11,914 nucleotides of DNA from Cylindrotheca closterium (GCA_933822405.4 CAKOGP040001994.1:1-11914); one strand, 5' to 3'. Shown: positions 1 to 8,687, counted from the stretch's first letter. The notes: generated by a model not told the origin, from the letters alone. Translations and numbers: made by a program.

Positions 1-264
1 GACCAGTACTATCGCACACCACACAGACACTCCAGTGTCAATTATGATTTGGCGAACACTAGCTATTTAATCATATCGTAACCAAATTGTCTGCAATGGC
101 ATCTAGTACCTGGTGGTACGCTCTACTACAGCGCTATGTTTTTGATCTTGTGCCCGTCTGTCCAGCTTATTTTCTGTAGTGTGGTATATCATAGTCCTCG
201 TCAAAATCGAGTTGTGTGAATCTTTTACATGTGATTTTAATTAAAATGGAGAGGGACACGCAAG

Positions 265-437
265 CCTGACTGATTGACACATATATCCTCTTCGATGCCA
301 GTACTCTAGTCCATATCTGTACCAGGCACCATTCGCAGACCGACCCTTGTTTGCTGGATGGACTGATTGATAGATTGATGGATGATTGGATGGATGGAAT
401 CATTCTTGAAATGAAAATCATCCATACCATTTGTTAT
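265..437. repeat. Degenerate repeat in 3' flank of gene 1, left copy
   Basis: This stretch resembles 11534-11707 in the same orientation. The best-preserved core is the run 'accaggcaccatt' at about 320-333, followed after a few bases by 'acccttgtttgct' and 'gatgg'. Its right end, 'accatttgttat', is matched exactly at the right end of the other copy. Between these blocks the match is patchy, with small indels. It lies just past the stop codon of gene 1 on the minus strand. The other copy lies just past the stop of the partial gene at the right edge. I therefore read it as a shared 3' flank or 3' UTR from a duplicated gene rather than a transposon, although a small non-autonomous element is possible. 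Confidence 0.6.
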
Positions 438-475
438 TGAGGGCACAATGTTTCTCGTCGAGGATTAGGACTATA

Positions 476-1070
476 TTAGGGAGACTGATGATCCCCATAT
501 ATAGAGAACTGTCCATTTGGAGTTTGCAAGGTTTGCGTCGATTCAAGGTAAGGACATGCAGTTGTGCTAAAGTCCATTCTGCTGGGTTGGTGTTGTTGGT
601 GTTGTCGCAATCTATCTTGTATGGCTCGACTCGCTTCGATTTGGGCAAGCAATGATTTGGTCGGGCGGGTAGAGTCGGTATCGATGGGAACCGTCTTGTG
701 CCATTTCTGGTGGGTTATTGTGTTCATGATTGGTGGTGTGCGATTGTGAGACAAAAGGACGAAAACGCAGGAATCGTACTTGGCTGTACTTAACACTTAC
801 CTTGTGTCGCCCGGTGTTATGCCCACCAGCAGCCATGATGTCGTCTGTATCTATCAGTGATGACAGTGGCGAAAGTCCTGGATTGCTGGAGTGCACTTTC
901 ATTGGAGAAGCCACTGGTGTCATCAAGAAGGAGGATGGCGAGGAAGGCTCAGCGGTGGGTGCTGTTTCTGGTGAGGAAGTAGCCACCTGCTGCTGAAGCT
1001 GCTTCTTCTGTAGTTCGTTCTCTTCCATCATCATTTCCATGGGAGTGGAGGTATCGTCAATCGTGCTCAT
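476..1070 (-). CDS. Gene 1: unrecognised Gln/Ser/Pro-rich protein, two coding exons
   Basis: Read as join(1070..801, 706..476) on the minus strand, this gives 166 residues. I do not recognise the family. The ATG at 1070 is chosen because the same frame upstream, open to 1310, has no other ATG. The frame reaches a textbook donor (CACAAG|GTAAGT, 800-795), and a CAG acceptor at 709-707 joins in phase 0 to an open frame ending in TAA at 478-476. The intron is 94 bp. Residues 10-28 are Met/Glu/Gln-rich (MEMMMEENEL, then QKKQLQQQ), and about 32-72 are Ser/Pro-rich. Residues 106-130 are probably helical and basic/Gln-rich (SLLAQIEASRAIQ, then DRLRQHQQHQ). The C-terminus holds QTPNGQ, which recurs in the partial gene at the right edge. 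The composition would suit a nuclear regulator, but no DNA-binding domain is visible and that is a guess. There is no signal peptide or membrane segment. Confidence 0.65.
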
Positions 1071-1071
1071 T

Positions 1072-1310
1072 GCTGTCTTAATTGCTTTCTTTGTCTTGAG
1101 AATCGAAGGTTTTTGTTTTTCTTGTTCTTGGGGTTGTGGCAGTATTGTTTGGGATTGAGCGACTTTTTGATGTGGGTGCGGAATCGGTGTTTTAAGGCCA
1201 GGCAGACATACCTGAGACTGGTTGGCTCGCTGACTGAAGCCGACAACACTAGCGATTTGTATGTGCGCGTTATGCGTACGTTGAGCGATAGTTTGCTTGG
1301 ATGTTTTCAC
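1072..1310 (-). other. Predicted 5' UTR exon and first intron of gene 1
   Basis: On the minus strand the sequence CTCAG|GTATGT gives a strong splice donor with exon end at 1212 and intron start at 1211. A CAG acceptor at 1075-1073 would leave only two bases before the ATG at 1070, giving an intron of 139 bp. The presumed exon upstream of 1212 is open in the gene's frame back to 1310 and beyond, but contains no ATG, so it should be 5' UTR. The transcription start is not visible, so the outer boundary is arbitrary. This exon and donor are repeated in each array unit, and sequence similarity to the units stops inside the intron at about 1187. If the intron is not used, the ATG at 1070 is still the first usable one. 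Confidence 0.45.
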
Positions 1311-1919
1311 ATCAACACAATTAATTTTTAAGGCATCAAGGTTTTACGATTATCCTTTGAGGTCAATGCACATCCTTTAAACAGTTTATCAGCTCCCATC
1401 ACTCTACGATTCTGTTATGATGCTACTACACCTACGACTAATGCTCTTTATAACGCATTTTCCTTTGAAGTCAATGCCTGAAACGACAAGACGCTTTGAT
1501 TTTATGAAATGAGCCAAAATGAGCCAAAGACGGTTGAATTTTCCAAGAAGTCGACCAAGACAAAAGGCTGAAGAAAATCTACTGAAGTCAGTGCTTTTAC
1601 TCTCGATAAGAGCAAGGCTTGACTGGTCACGGCGGAACCCACTGTTGTATCAGTAATGTATTGAAAATTACAAGCGATGCATTGGATTCTTGAGCCACCA
1701 GACCAACCCTGGCGGAAGATGATGGACGACAATTTCTATGAATACGTCCCCACCATTCTTTGCCACACCTGCGGCTGACCTCAAATTGATGACACTACTG
1801 CTGAGCATCCGGTTGATTCTAGGACTGAACTTGACATCCACGCCAATGTAAATGTGCTTGGATCCAGTGGTTCTGTTCTGAGTGATACTGACCGACATAC
1901 ATCGGTCCGACCTACAATT
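1187..1919. repeat. Array unit A: diverged, shortened copy next to gene 1
   Basis: This copy aligns with 2358-3090 of unit B at a shift of about 1171 bases, with scattered substitutions and single-base indels; I estimate about 95 percent identity by eye. The match begins inside the first intron of gene 1 ('gtgttttaagg') and ends at 'cgacctacaat'. It lacks the B/C segment at 3091-3285 and the minisatellite. Positions 1920-2040, between A and B, are unrelated to the other units. The copy contains the predicted first exon and donor of gene 1, so it is the natural candidate for the original upstream region, with B-D derived from it or from a related locus. Confidence 0.85.
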
Positions 1920-2040
1920 CCCGAATATGCTGCATAGGAACATCCCGAATTTTTGATGCTGCCCTACTACTACATGACGAGGATGACCTGTTTGTCTGAC
2001 CCCTTTTCTGATCATCATACAATAAAGAAATTTTGATGAA

Positions 2041-3415
2041 CATCAAAAAGATTGATGATTGATCCGATATATATATGATATTGATCAATGTGTGATTTGA
2101 TATATCTATGATATTGATCGGTGATTCAATATTTCTATGTTTTGATATTTATCGATGTGTGATTCGATATGTCTATGATATTGATCGATGATTCGATATA
2201 TCCATGTACTGGTGGATGTAGGTCTCCAGCCCTGACCAAACCACGTACCCTGTTTTGTTGAAATCCTTGTTTGTGAACTGTTTGTCCAACCTTTGAAACA
2301 AAGTCCTTGCCCCATTTGCAATCTGTTACGCTTTAGCGCGTTTCCAGCTTGAGAGGAGTGTTTTAAGGCCAGGCAGACATACCTGAGACTGGTTGGCTCG
2401 CTGACTGAAGCCGACAACACTAGCGATTTGTACGTGCGCGTTATGCGTACGTTGAGCGATAGTTTGCTTGGATGTTTTCACATCAACACAATTAATTTTA
2501 AGGCATCAAGGTTTTACGATTATTCTTTGAGGTCAATGCACATCCTTTAAACAGTTTATCAGCTCCCATCACTCTACGATTCTGTTATGATGCTACTACA
2601 CCTACGACTAATGCTCTTTATAACGCATTTTCCTCTGGAAATCAATGCCTGAAACAACAAGACGCTTTGATTTGCTGAAATGAGCCCAAATGAGCCGAAG
2701 ACGGTTGAATTTTCCAAGAAGTCGACCAAGACAAAAGGCTGAAGAAAATCTACTGAAGCCAGTGCTTTTTTTCTCGATAAGAGCAAGGCTTGACTGGTCA
2801 CGGCGGAACCCACTGTTGTATCAGTAATGTATTGAAAATTACAAGCGATGCATTGGATTCTTGAGCCACCAGACCAACCCTGGCTGGAAGATGATGGACG
2901 GCAATTTCTATGAATACGTCCCCACCACTCTTTGCCACACCTGCGGCTGACCTCAAATTGATGGCACTACTGCTGAGCATCCGGTTGATTCTAGGACTGA
3001 ACTTGACTCCCACGCCAATGTAAATGTGCTTGGATCCAGTGGTTCTGTTCTGAGTGATACTGACCGACATACATCGGTCCGACCTACAATCCCCATATTT
3101 CAGTCCATTGCCCATTACTTCATCCGTAACGGAGCTACAAAACATGAACGGCGAAGGTCAAAGGTCAACACTCATGAAAGTGACGTTGATTTGACTAATG
3201 ACTGCTCTATGGCGAAGAATGAGCCTGCTTCACCAAGTCCATGGGCGGTAAATGATTGTATGTCAATGTATTGATGTGCTTGGTATGTATCAATGTGTGA
3301 TTTGATACGTATCTATGAAAAGGATCGATGTGTGATTCGATATGTATATGATATTGATCAATGTGTGATTTGATATATATCTATGATATTGATCGGTGAT
3401 TCAATATTTCTATGC
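2041..3415. repeat. Tandem array unit B, full length (1376-bp period)
   Basis: From 'atcaaaaagattgatg' at 2042 onward the sequence repeats in unit C at a constant shift of 1376 bases. Translations of the two copies agree residue for residue over several hundred bases in several frames, so B and C are nearly identical. The unit runs: 33-35 bp minisatellite repeats; a segment of about 140 bases unique to B-D (about 2210-2357); the gene 1 first exon/donor homologue (donor at 2382, minus); upstream-type sequence shared with A; a segment found only in B and C (3091-3285); and more minisatellite. I see no convincing protein gene in it. Open frames here shift relative to unit A through small indels and use non-ATG starts. 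Confidence 0.95.
2054..2215. repeat. AT-rich 33-35 bp minisatellite in unit B (about 5 copies)
   Basis: The block consists of imperfect repeats of the form 'tcaatgtgtgatttgatata' followed by 'tctatgatattga', each 33-35 bp. Each copy joins the next through a GATC or GATT. Variants include 'tcggtgattcaatatttcta' and 'tcgatgtgtgattcgatatg'. No function is assigned. Such low-complexity tracts are plausible crossover points for expanding the surrounding 1376-bp array. Confidence 0.85.
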
Positions 3416-3592
3416 TATCAAAAAAGATTGATGATTGATCCGATATATATATGATATTGATCAATGTGTGATTTGATATATCTATGATATTGATCGGTGA
3501 TTCAATATTTCTATGTTTTGATATTTATCGATGTGTGATTCGATATGTCTATGATATTGATCGATGATTCGATATATCCATGTACTGGTGGA
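3286..3592. repeat. Minisatellite across the B/C junction (about 9 copies)
   Basis: The same 33-35 bp motif as at 2054 runs for about nine imperfect copies across the B/C unit boundary. One copy is interrupted by 'ctatcaaaaaagattgatg' at about 3415-3433. The unit boundary lies inside the minisatellite, as expected if duplication went through misaligned minisatellite repeats. Confidence 0.85.
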
Positions 3593-4791
3593 TGTAGGTC
3601 TCCAGCCCTGACCAAACCACGTACCCTGTTTTGTTGAAATCCTTGTTTGTGAACTGTTTGTCCAACCTTTGAAACAAAGTCCTTGCCCCATTTGCAATCT
3701 GTTACGCTTTAGCGCGTTTCCAGCTTGAGAGGAGTGTTTTAAGGCCAGGCAGACATACCTGAGACTGGTTGGCTCGCTGACTGAAGCCGACAACACTAGC
3801 GATTTGTACGTGCGCGTTATGCGTACGTTGAGCGATAGTTTGCTTGGATGTTTTCACATCAACACAATTAATTTTAAGGCATCAAGGTTTTACGATTATT
3901 CTTTGAGGTCAATGCACATCCTTTAAACAGTTTATCAGCTCCCATCACTCTACGATTCTGTTATGATGCTACTACACCTACGACTAATGCTCTTTATAAC
4001 GCATTTTCCTCTGGAAATCAATGCCTGAAACAACAAGACGCTTTGATTTGCTGAAATGAGCCCAAATGAGCCGAAGACGGTTGAATTTTCCAAGAAGTCG
4101 ACCAAGACAAAAGGCTGAAGAAAATCTACTGAAGCCAGTGCTTTTTTTCTCGATAAGAGCAAGGCTTGACTGGTCACGGCGGAACCCACTGTTGTATCAG
4201 TAATGTATTGAAAATTACAAGCGATGCATTGGATTCTTGAGCCACCAGACCAACCCTGGCTGGAAGATGATGGACGGCAATTTCTATGAATACGTCCCCA
4301 CCACTCTTTGCCACACCTGCGGCTGACCTCAAATTGATGGCACTACTGCTGAGCATCCGGTTGATTCTAGGACTGAACTTGACTCCCACGCCAATGTAAA
4401 TGTGCTTGGATCCAGTGGTTCTGTTCTGAGTGATACTGACCGACATACATCGGTCCGACCTACAATCCCCATATTTCAGTCCATTGCCCATTACTTCATC
4501 CGTAACGGAGCTACAAAACATGAACGGCGAAGGTCAAAGGTCAACACTCATGAAAGTGACGTTGATTTGACTAATGACTGCTCTATGGCGAAGAATGAGC
4601 CTGCTTCACCAAGTCCATGGGCGGTAAATGATTGTATGTCAATGTATTGATGTGCTTGGTATGTATCAATGTGTGATTTGATACGTATCTATGAAAAGGA
4701 TCGATGTGTGATTCGATATGTATATGATATTGATCAATGTGTGATTTGATATATATCTATGATATTGATCGGTGATTCAATATTTCTATGC
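3416..4791. repeat. Tandem array unit C, full length (1376-bp period)
   Basis: This unit is nearly identical to unit B over its whole length. The splice donor homologue is at 3758 on the minus strand. The only difference I noted is one extra A in the A-run at the left junction (about 3420). Such similarity points to very recent duplication or to ongoing homogenisation by unequal exchange. An assembly artefact is another possibility, because units this similar are easily mis-collapsed or over-expanded. Confidence 0.95.
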
Positions 4792-4968
4792 TATCAAAAA
4801 AGATTGATGATTGATCCGATATATATATGATATTGATCAATGTGTGATTTGATATATCTATGATATTGATCGGTGATTCAATATTTCTATGTTTTGATAT
4901 TTATCGATGTGTGATTCGATATGTCTATGATATTGATCGATGATTCGATATATCCATGTACTGGTGGA
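4662..4968. repeat. Minisatellite across the C/D junction (about 9 copies)
   Basis: This is the 1376-base-shifted counterpart of the block at 3286-3592, with the same copy order and variants. It ends at 'ccatgtactggtggatg', where the non-repetitive part of unit D starts. Confidence 0.85.
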
Positions 4969-5304
4969 TGTAGGTCTCCAGCCCTGACCAAACCACGTAC
5001 CCTGTTTTGTTGAAATCCTTGTTTGTGAACTGTTTGTCCAACCTTTGAAACAAAGTCCTTGCCCCATTTGCAATCTGTTACGCTTTAGCGCGTTTCCAGC
5101 TTGAGAGGAGTGTTTTAAGGCCAGGCAGACATACCTGAGACTGGTTGGCTCGCTGACTGAAGCCAACAACACTAGCAATTTGTATGTGCGCGTTATGCGT
5201 ACGTTGAGCGATAGTTTGCTTGGATGTTTTCACATCAACACAATTAATTTTAAGGCATCAAGGTTTTACGATTATTCTTGTTGTCAATGCACATCCTTTA
5301 AACA
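4792..5304. repeat. Tandem array unit D, truncated
   Basis: The unit follows B and C from its left edge through the first-exon homologue (donor at 5134, minus) and ends abruptly after 'cctttaaaca' at 5304, where the other copies continue with 'gtttatcag'. It has a few private changes: A instead of G in 'agccaacaac' (near 5165) and in 'ctagcaattt' (near 5177), T in 'ttgtatgtg' (shared with unit A), and 'cttgttgtc' replacing 'ctttgaggtc' near 5278. It has therefore diverged slightly and marks the far edge of the array, away from gene 1. Confidence 0.9.
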
Positions 5305-5849
5305 TCAGGTCGTGCAATCTGTCTCGGGTTCTCATTTTGAGCATGTATGTTCGTTATCAAAAACGTCAGAAATTACAGTACTGCACAACGACTGAAAACC
5401 AATCGCTTTTTTTTTAAAAGACCTTGTTGTTGCATCAACAGTGCATACTGGAACCGCATCATCGCCAAAATTCCGCTGTTCCATGTATCATACAGCGTGT
5501 CCATCAAGCCGATTCTACCTACAGCTAGACTTTCTGCCATTCTTTGACTTCTGACCGAAACGAGTTATTATGCGGCAGGTAACGCCATCCGGCGGCTCTC
5601 GTGTAGTAGGTGCGTAGGTGCGTTGTATTGTTTTATCAATTTGTGTTTCATGCATTTTTCAGCATACATCCCTTCATTTGGACATTACAACCCATTCCCC
5701 ATCCCCTAGCTACCAGCATTTAATAGATCCGCAATCCACGAGGAGGACAGCCTAATATAGTAGGCACCATAACCATAGTATGTCCATAATATCTTCTCCT
5801 TGAATGGCTTATATATACGCCAGCAGGTTGTCGTTGTGTTGCGTGGGCA
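5305..5849. other. Spacer between the array and the retrotransposon, no gene seen
   Basis: No coding region, RNA gene or clear copy of the 3' LTR is visible here. Short open frames exist but show no recognisable protein. A T-run lies at about 5408-5416. A TATA-like 'cttatatatacg' at 5808-5819 sits about 45 bases before the gag ATG and could be either a remnant promoter or chance in AT-rich DNA. I could not find a primer-binding site. Confidence 0.5.
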
Positions 5850-5897
5850 ACCAAACCAGAGATGGATGCTGAAACCAAACCAGAGATGGATGCTGAA
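5850..5897 (+). repeat. In-frame 24-bp direct duplication at the gag start
   Basis: The 24-bp block 5850-5873 ('accaaaccagagatggatgc' plus 'tgaa') is repeated exactly at 5874-5897. The gag ATG at 5862 is in the first block, and another in-frame ATG is at 5886 in the second. The duplication adds eight residues and preserves the frame. Slippage, or repair at a truncated element end, could have produced it. Confidence 0.9.
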
Positions 5898-7112
5898 ACT
5901 GACGCAGCAAAGATTAAGGAAGACGAGGAGATCAGCAAGATGAACATCAAAGCCTTCAGTGACTTGATGATCAGCATGAATACTGACACGGCAGAAGGAA
6001 AGGTTGCTTTCAATTTGGTAGCAGGAAGCAGAGACAAAGTCAACTACCCAAAAGGAAACGCGAAAGAAGCATGGGACAAGTTGAAGGATGAGTATGAGCC
6101 AAAGACGATCACCTCGTACATCACGATGAAGAGCAAGCTAAACAAGTGTCACCTTGAGAAGTTTGCTAATCCAGCTTCGTGGATCACCGAACTCAGCAAG
6201 ATTTGTGTCTGTTTGGAAGAGATGAAGCACCCAGTAAGTGAAGAGGACCAATTCATTCACATCATTGGAAGTTTGCCTTTGAAGTACAGACAAGAGCAAA
6301 AGGACTTCGAGAAAATGATGAAAGCAAACACACTCACCATTAAGTACATCAAGGAAGAACTGAATTCTGCACACGAGGACTTTGCCAATGCAACAGAAGG
6401 TGATGACGACGACGAAGACAAAGAAGACAAAGATGTCGCTTTGGTAACTGGTCAATTCAAAGGCAACTGCAACAACTGTGGAAAGTATGGACACAAGAAG
6501 CTAACTTGCCCTGAACTAACACAAGCGACACGACAAGGAGGCGAAAGGAAGCAGAACAACGGTGGCAGACATCGATACAATGGAGGTGGACGAGGAGCTT
6601 TCCTTGGAACCTGTTTCCACTGTGGTATCAGAGGCCACAAGAAGCATGAATGCAGAAGAAACCCAGAGAACCGAAACAACGGCACCACTGGCAACAATGG
6701 TAACAACAACAACAGCAACAACAACGATGATGATGACGACAATGTTGCTGAGGTAATGCTGATGGCAACAGAGACACTTATTGCCCCAGCGGAGCCAACA
6801 CAGAAAAATAACTTTTGGTTTGAGTGGAATGAAGAATGCAAAGAGAGTGATTATGAAGATGAAGAAGTAGATGATGAAGTGATCGTGCATACTATCATGG
6901 AAGATCCAAACGACAAAGTTCACGAGCACGGAAATTTCCTTCACGATGATTTCTTTGATAATATTATGGCAAACTTTGGACAAAATGATTGCGACGCGAA
7001 AAACGACGAGACACTCCACGCGACAAAGCCTACAAGTGAATACGCTTGTGTCACCGAAGAGGTTGACTTCAAACGCTATTCTGATGTTGACGGATCTGGT
7101 ACCTACAATTAA
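5862..7112 (+). CDS. Copia-type Gag polyprotein fragment with two zinc knuckles
   Basis: This 416-residue open frame encodes the capsid/nucleocapsid part of a Copia element, which packages element RNA into cytoplasmic particles. Residues about 45-160 match the Copia gag helical region (GKVAFNLV, then AWDKLKDEYEP, then MKSKLNKCHLEKF). Two CCHC knuckles with C-X2-C-X4-H-X4-C spacing are at residues 203-216 (CNNCGKYGHKKLTC) and 251-264 (CFHCGIRGHKKHEC), with a Gly/Arg-rich linker between. Asn- and Asp/Glu-rich stretches follow. The usual N-terminal portion before the capsid helices seems missing, so the element is probably 5'-truncated and the ATG is secondary. The frame ends in TAA at 7110-7112, and the same frame stays open into reverse transcriptase directly beyond. 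No protease motif follows the knuckles. Confidence 0.85.
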   Translation: MDAETKPEMDAETDAAKIKEDEEISKMNIKAFSDLMISMNTDTAEGKVAFNLVAGSRDKVNYPKGNAKEAWDKLKDEYEPKTITSYITMKSKLNKCHLEKFANPASWITELSKICVCLEEMKHPVSEEDQFIHIIGSLPLKYRQEQKDFEKMMKANTLTIKYIKEELNSAHEDFANATEGDDDDEDKEDKDVALVTGQFKGNCNNCGKYGHKKLTCPELTQATRQGGERKQNNGGRHRYNGGGRGAFLGTCFHCGIRGHKKHECRRNPENRNNGTTGNNGNNNNSNNNDDDDDNVAEVMLMATETLIAPAEPTQKNNFWFEWNEECKESDYEDEEVDDEVIVHTIMEDPNDKVHEHGNFLHDDFFDNIMANFGQNDCDAKNDETLHATKPTSEYACVTEEVDFKRYSDVDGSGTYN

Positions 7113-8681
7113 GATGGGGACGAGATCCCACAACTAGTGGAACGGACGATGAAGGCTACACACTACATGATACGCCGTGGAGTTTGGCAAAAAATGAAAC
7201 GAAGAGATCTACCATATGGAAGAAGATGCATCAAATGCAAATGGGTATTCAAGATCAAGAGAAATGGAGTGTTCCGATCAAGACTTGTCGCATGCGGATA
7301 CTCACAAATTCCTGGAGTTGACTTCACAGAACACTTTGCTCCAGTTATCAATGACATCACATGGAGAATACTACTGGTTGCGATGATGATTTGGAAACTT
7401 GACGCTTGGTTGATTGACGTGGAAACAGCCTTTCTACATGGAGAATTTGATGAAGGAGAACAGATATTCATGAATCTGCCTGTTGGATATGATCTTGTGG
7501 ATTCGTCAATTGATATGAGTGAAGATTGTATTGAATTAATGAAAACCGCATATGGGACCGTGCAAGGAGCGCGACAATGGTGGAAAAAGTTCGTGTCGAT
7601 CTTGAAAGATATTGGATTCGAAGGTGGAGATGCAGATCCTTGTTTGATGCATTGGAACAGTGAACATGGGATTGTTTTCATTGGCTTATATGTTGACGAC
7701 TGTCTTTGCATTGGAAAACCTGAAGCATTGGAGCTAGTTGAGGCAAAACTGAAGGAGAAAGGACTCACTCTGAAAACCGAAAAGACCCTGAAAGATTATT
7801 TGAGCTGCGACGTCAGCTTCAACGAAGATCGCACAAAAGCAGTATTACGTCAAATACACTTGTTGAAGACATTGGAAAAGGATTTTGGAGAAATGGTACG
7901 AAGCATGCCTAAATACTGGAATGCCAGGACAAGGTCTCGTTTGCAGTGAAGAAGGTGTAACCGTGACACCTGAAGAACAGAAGCAATTTTGAAGCGGAAC
8001 CGGAAAGTTGCTCTATCTTGTGAAGCATACAAGACCTGATACCGCAAATGCAGTGAGAGAACTATCAAAGGTACTTGATTCGACAACACTGAGAGCAATG
8101 AAAGAGATGAAGAGGATCATCAAGCATGTATTGGATACGAAAGGACTTGGATTGAAAATTGAACCAGTGATTGGATCTAAAGGTGTACTATGGAACGTCG
8201 TTGCGTTTTCTGACAGTGATTATGCAGGAGACCCAGATTCGAGAAATCAGTGAGTGGTTATATTGTTTATCTATGTTGAGTTCCAATCTGTTGGAGAAGC
8301 AAAGCGCAACGAACAGTGACTTTGAGCAGCGCAGAAGCAGAGTGGATTGCCTTGAGTGAAGTGGCAAAAGAAGTATTATTTATTCCACAGATCCTGGAAA
8401 CCATGGGAGTGAAAGTCGAATATCCGATTGTTATTCGAGTTGATAATACCGCGGCAATTTTCATGGCGACAAATGTCACAACGAACCAGAGAACACGACA
8501 CGTGGACATTTGCACAAAATTCGTAACACAATACACTGGACCGGATGGTATTTTGAAGATTCTATTTGTGAAAGGAACTGATAATGAATCCGACATCATG
8601 ACAAAGAATGTAACTGGAAACCTACATGAGAAACACATCCCAAAGATGATGACAAATATCGACGAAGGAACTACAAAATAG
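7113..8681 (+). pseudogene. Broken Copia reverse transcriptase / RNase H
   Basis: Reverse transcriptase starts in the gag frame just after the TAA at 7110, at RRGVWQKM and CKWVFKIKRNG. Catalytic residues persist: the Asp in LIDVETAFLHGEF (codon 7416-7418) and YVDD at 7689-7700. ADPCLM and the QGARQWW block are also present. Near 7911 an extra base in an A-run moves the reading from frame 3 to frame 1 (coordinates counted modulo 3); a TGA at 7990-7992 then interrupts it. RNase H continues with LLYLVKHTRPDTAN and SDSDYAGDPDSR. A single-base loss near 8243 returns it to the gag frame, with another TGA at 8277-8279. After that come SSAEAEWIAL, VDNTAAI, RTRHVDI and NESDIMTKN, ending at TAG 8679-8681. 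Catalytic positions survive, but no full-length product can be made. Integrase and protease are absent. Confidence 0.9.
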
Positions 8682-8687
8682 GAAGGG
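8680..8687 (+). promoter_or_regulatory. Polypurine tract (plus-strand primer site)
   Basis: The purine run 'aggaaggg' overlaps the RNase H stop codon and lies directly before a TGTTG sequence. This is the normal position of a Copia polypurine tract, where plus-strand DNA synthesis is primed at the edge of the 3' LTR. Confidence 0.65.

Noticed and set aside
612..1310. Single 232-codon minus-strand frame as the gene 1 protein
   Set aside because: It begins with GTG, reads through two strong splice donors (at 1211 and 800), and ends in sequence that fits less well than the spliced alternative ending at 476.
2054..2215. Minisatellite as a CRISPR array
   Set aside because: Copies are contiguous and imperfect, with no unique spacers of constant length, no cas genes nearby, and a eukaryotic context with introns.
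3154..3168. 'aggtcaaaggtca' as a nuclear hormone receptor DR1 site
   Set aside because: DR1 receptors are an animal family; in a diatom context the match is best regarded as chance.
2106..4521. Recurring minus-strand open frames of 79-115 codons in units B and C
   Set aside because: They recur only because the DNA is duplicated. Small indels between unit A and unit B shift their frames, several use non-ATG starts, and the translations show no domain. No sign of coding constraint is visible by eye.
1187..5304. Array interpreted as nested LTRs or a transposon cluster
   Set aside because: No TG...CA ends, polypurine tract, primer site or target duplication border the units. They are head to tail at a fixed period with a minisatellite at the joins.
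5700..5850. Search for a tRNA-complementary primer-binding site before gag
   Set aside because: No convincing TGG-starting complement to initiator methionine tRNA was found, which fits a lost 5' end.
6516..7133. 205-codon minus-strand frame opposite gag
   Set aside because: It is the antisense shadow of a clear gag with two zinc knuckles. Its valine- and serine-rich runs come from the Asn/Asp repeats on the other strand.
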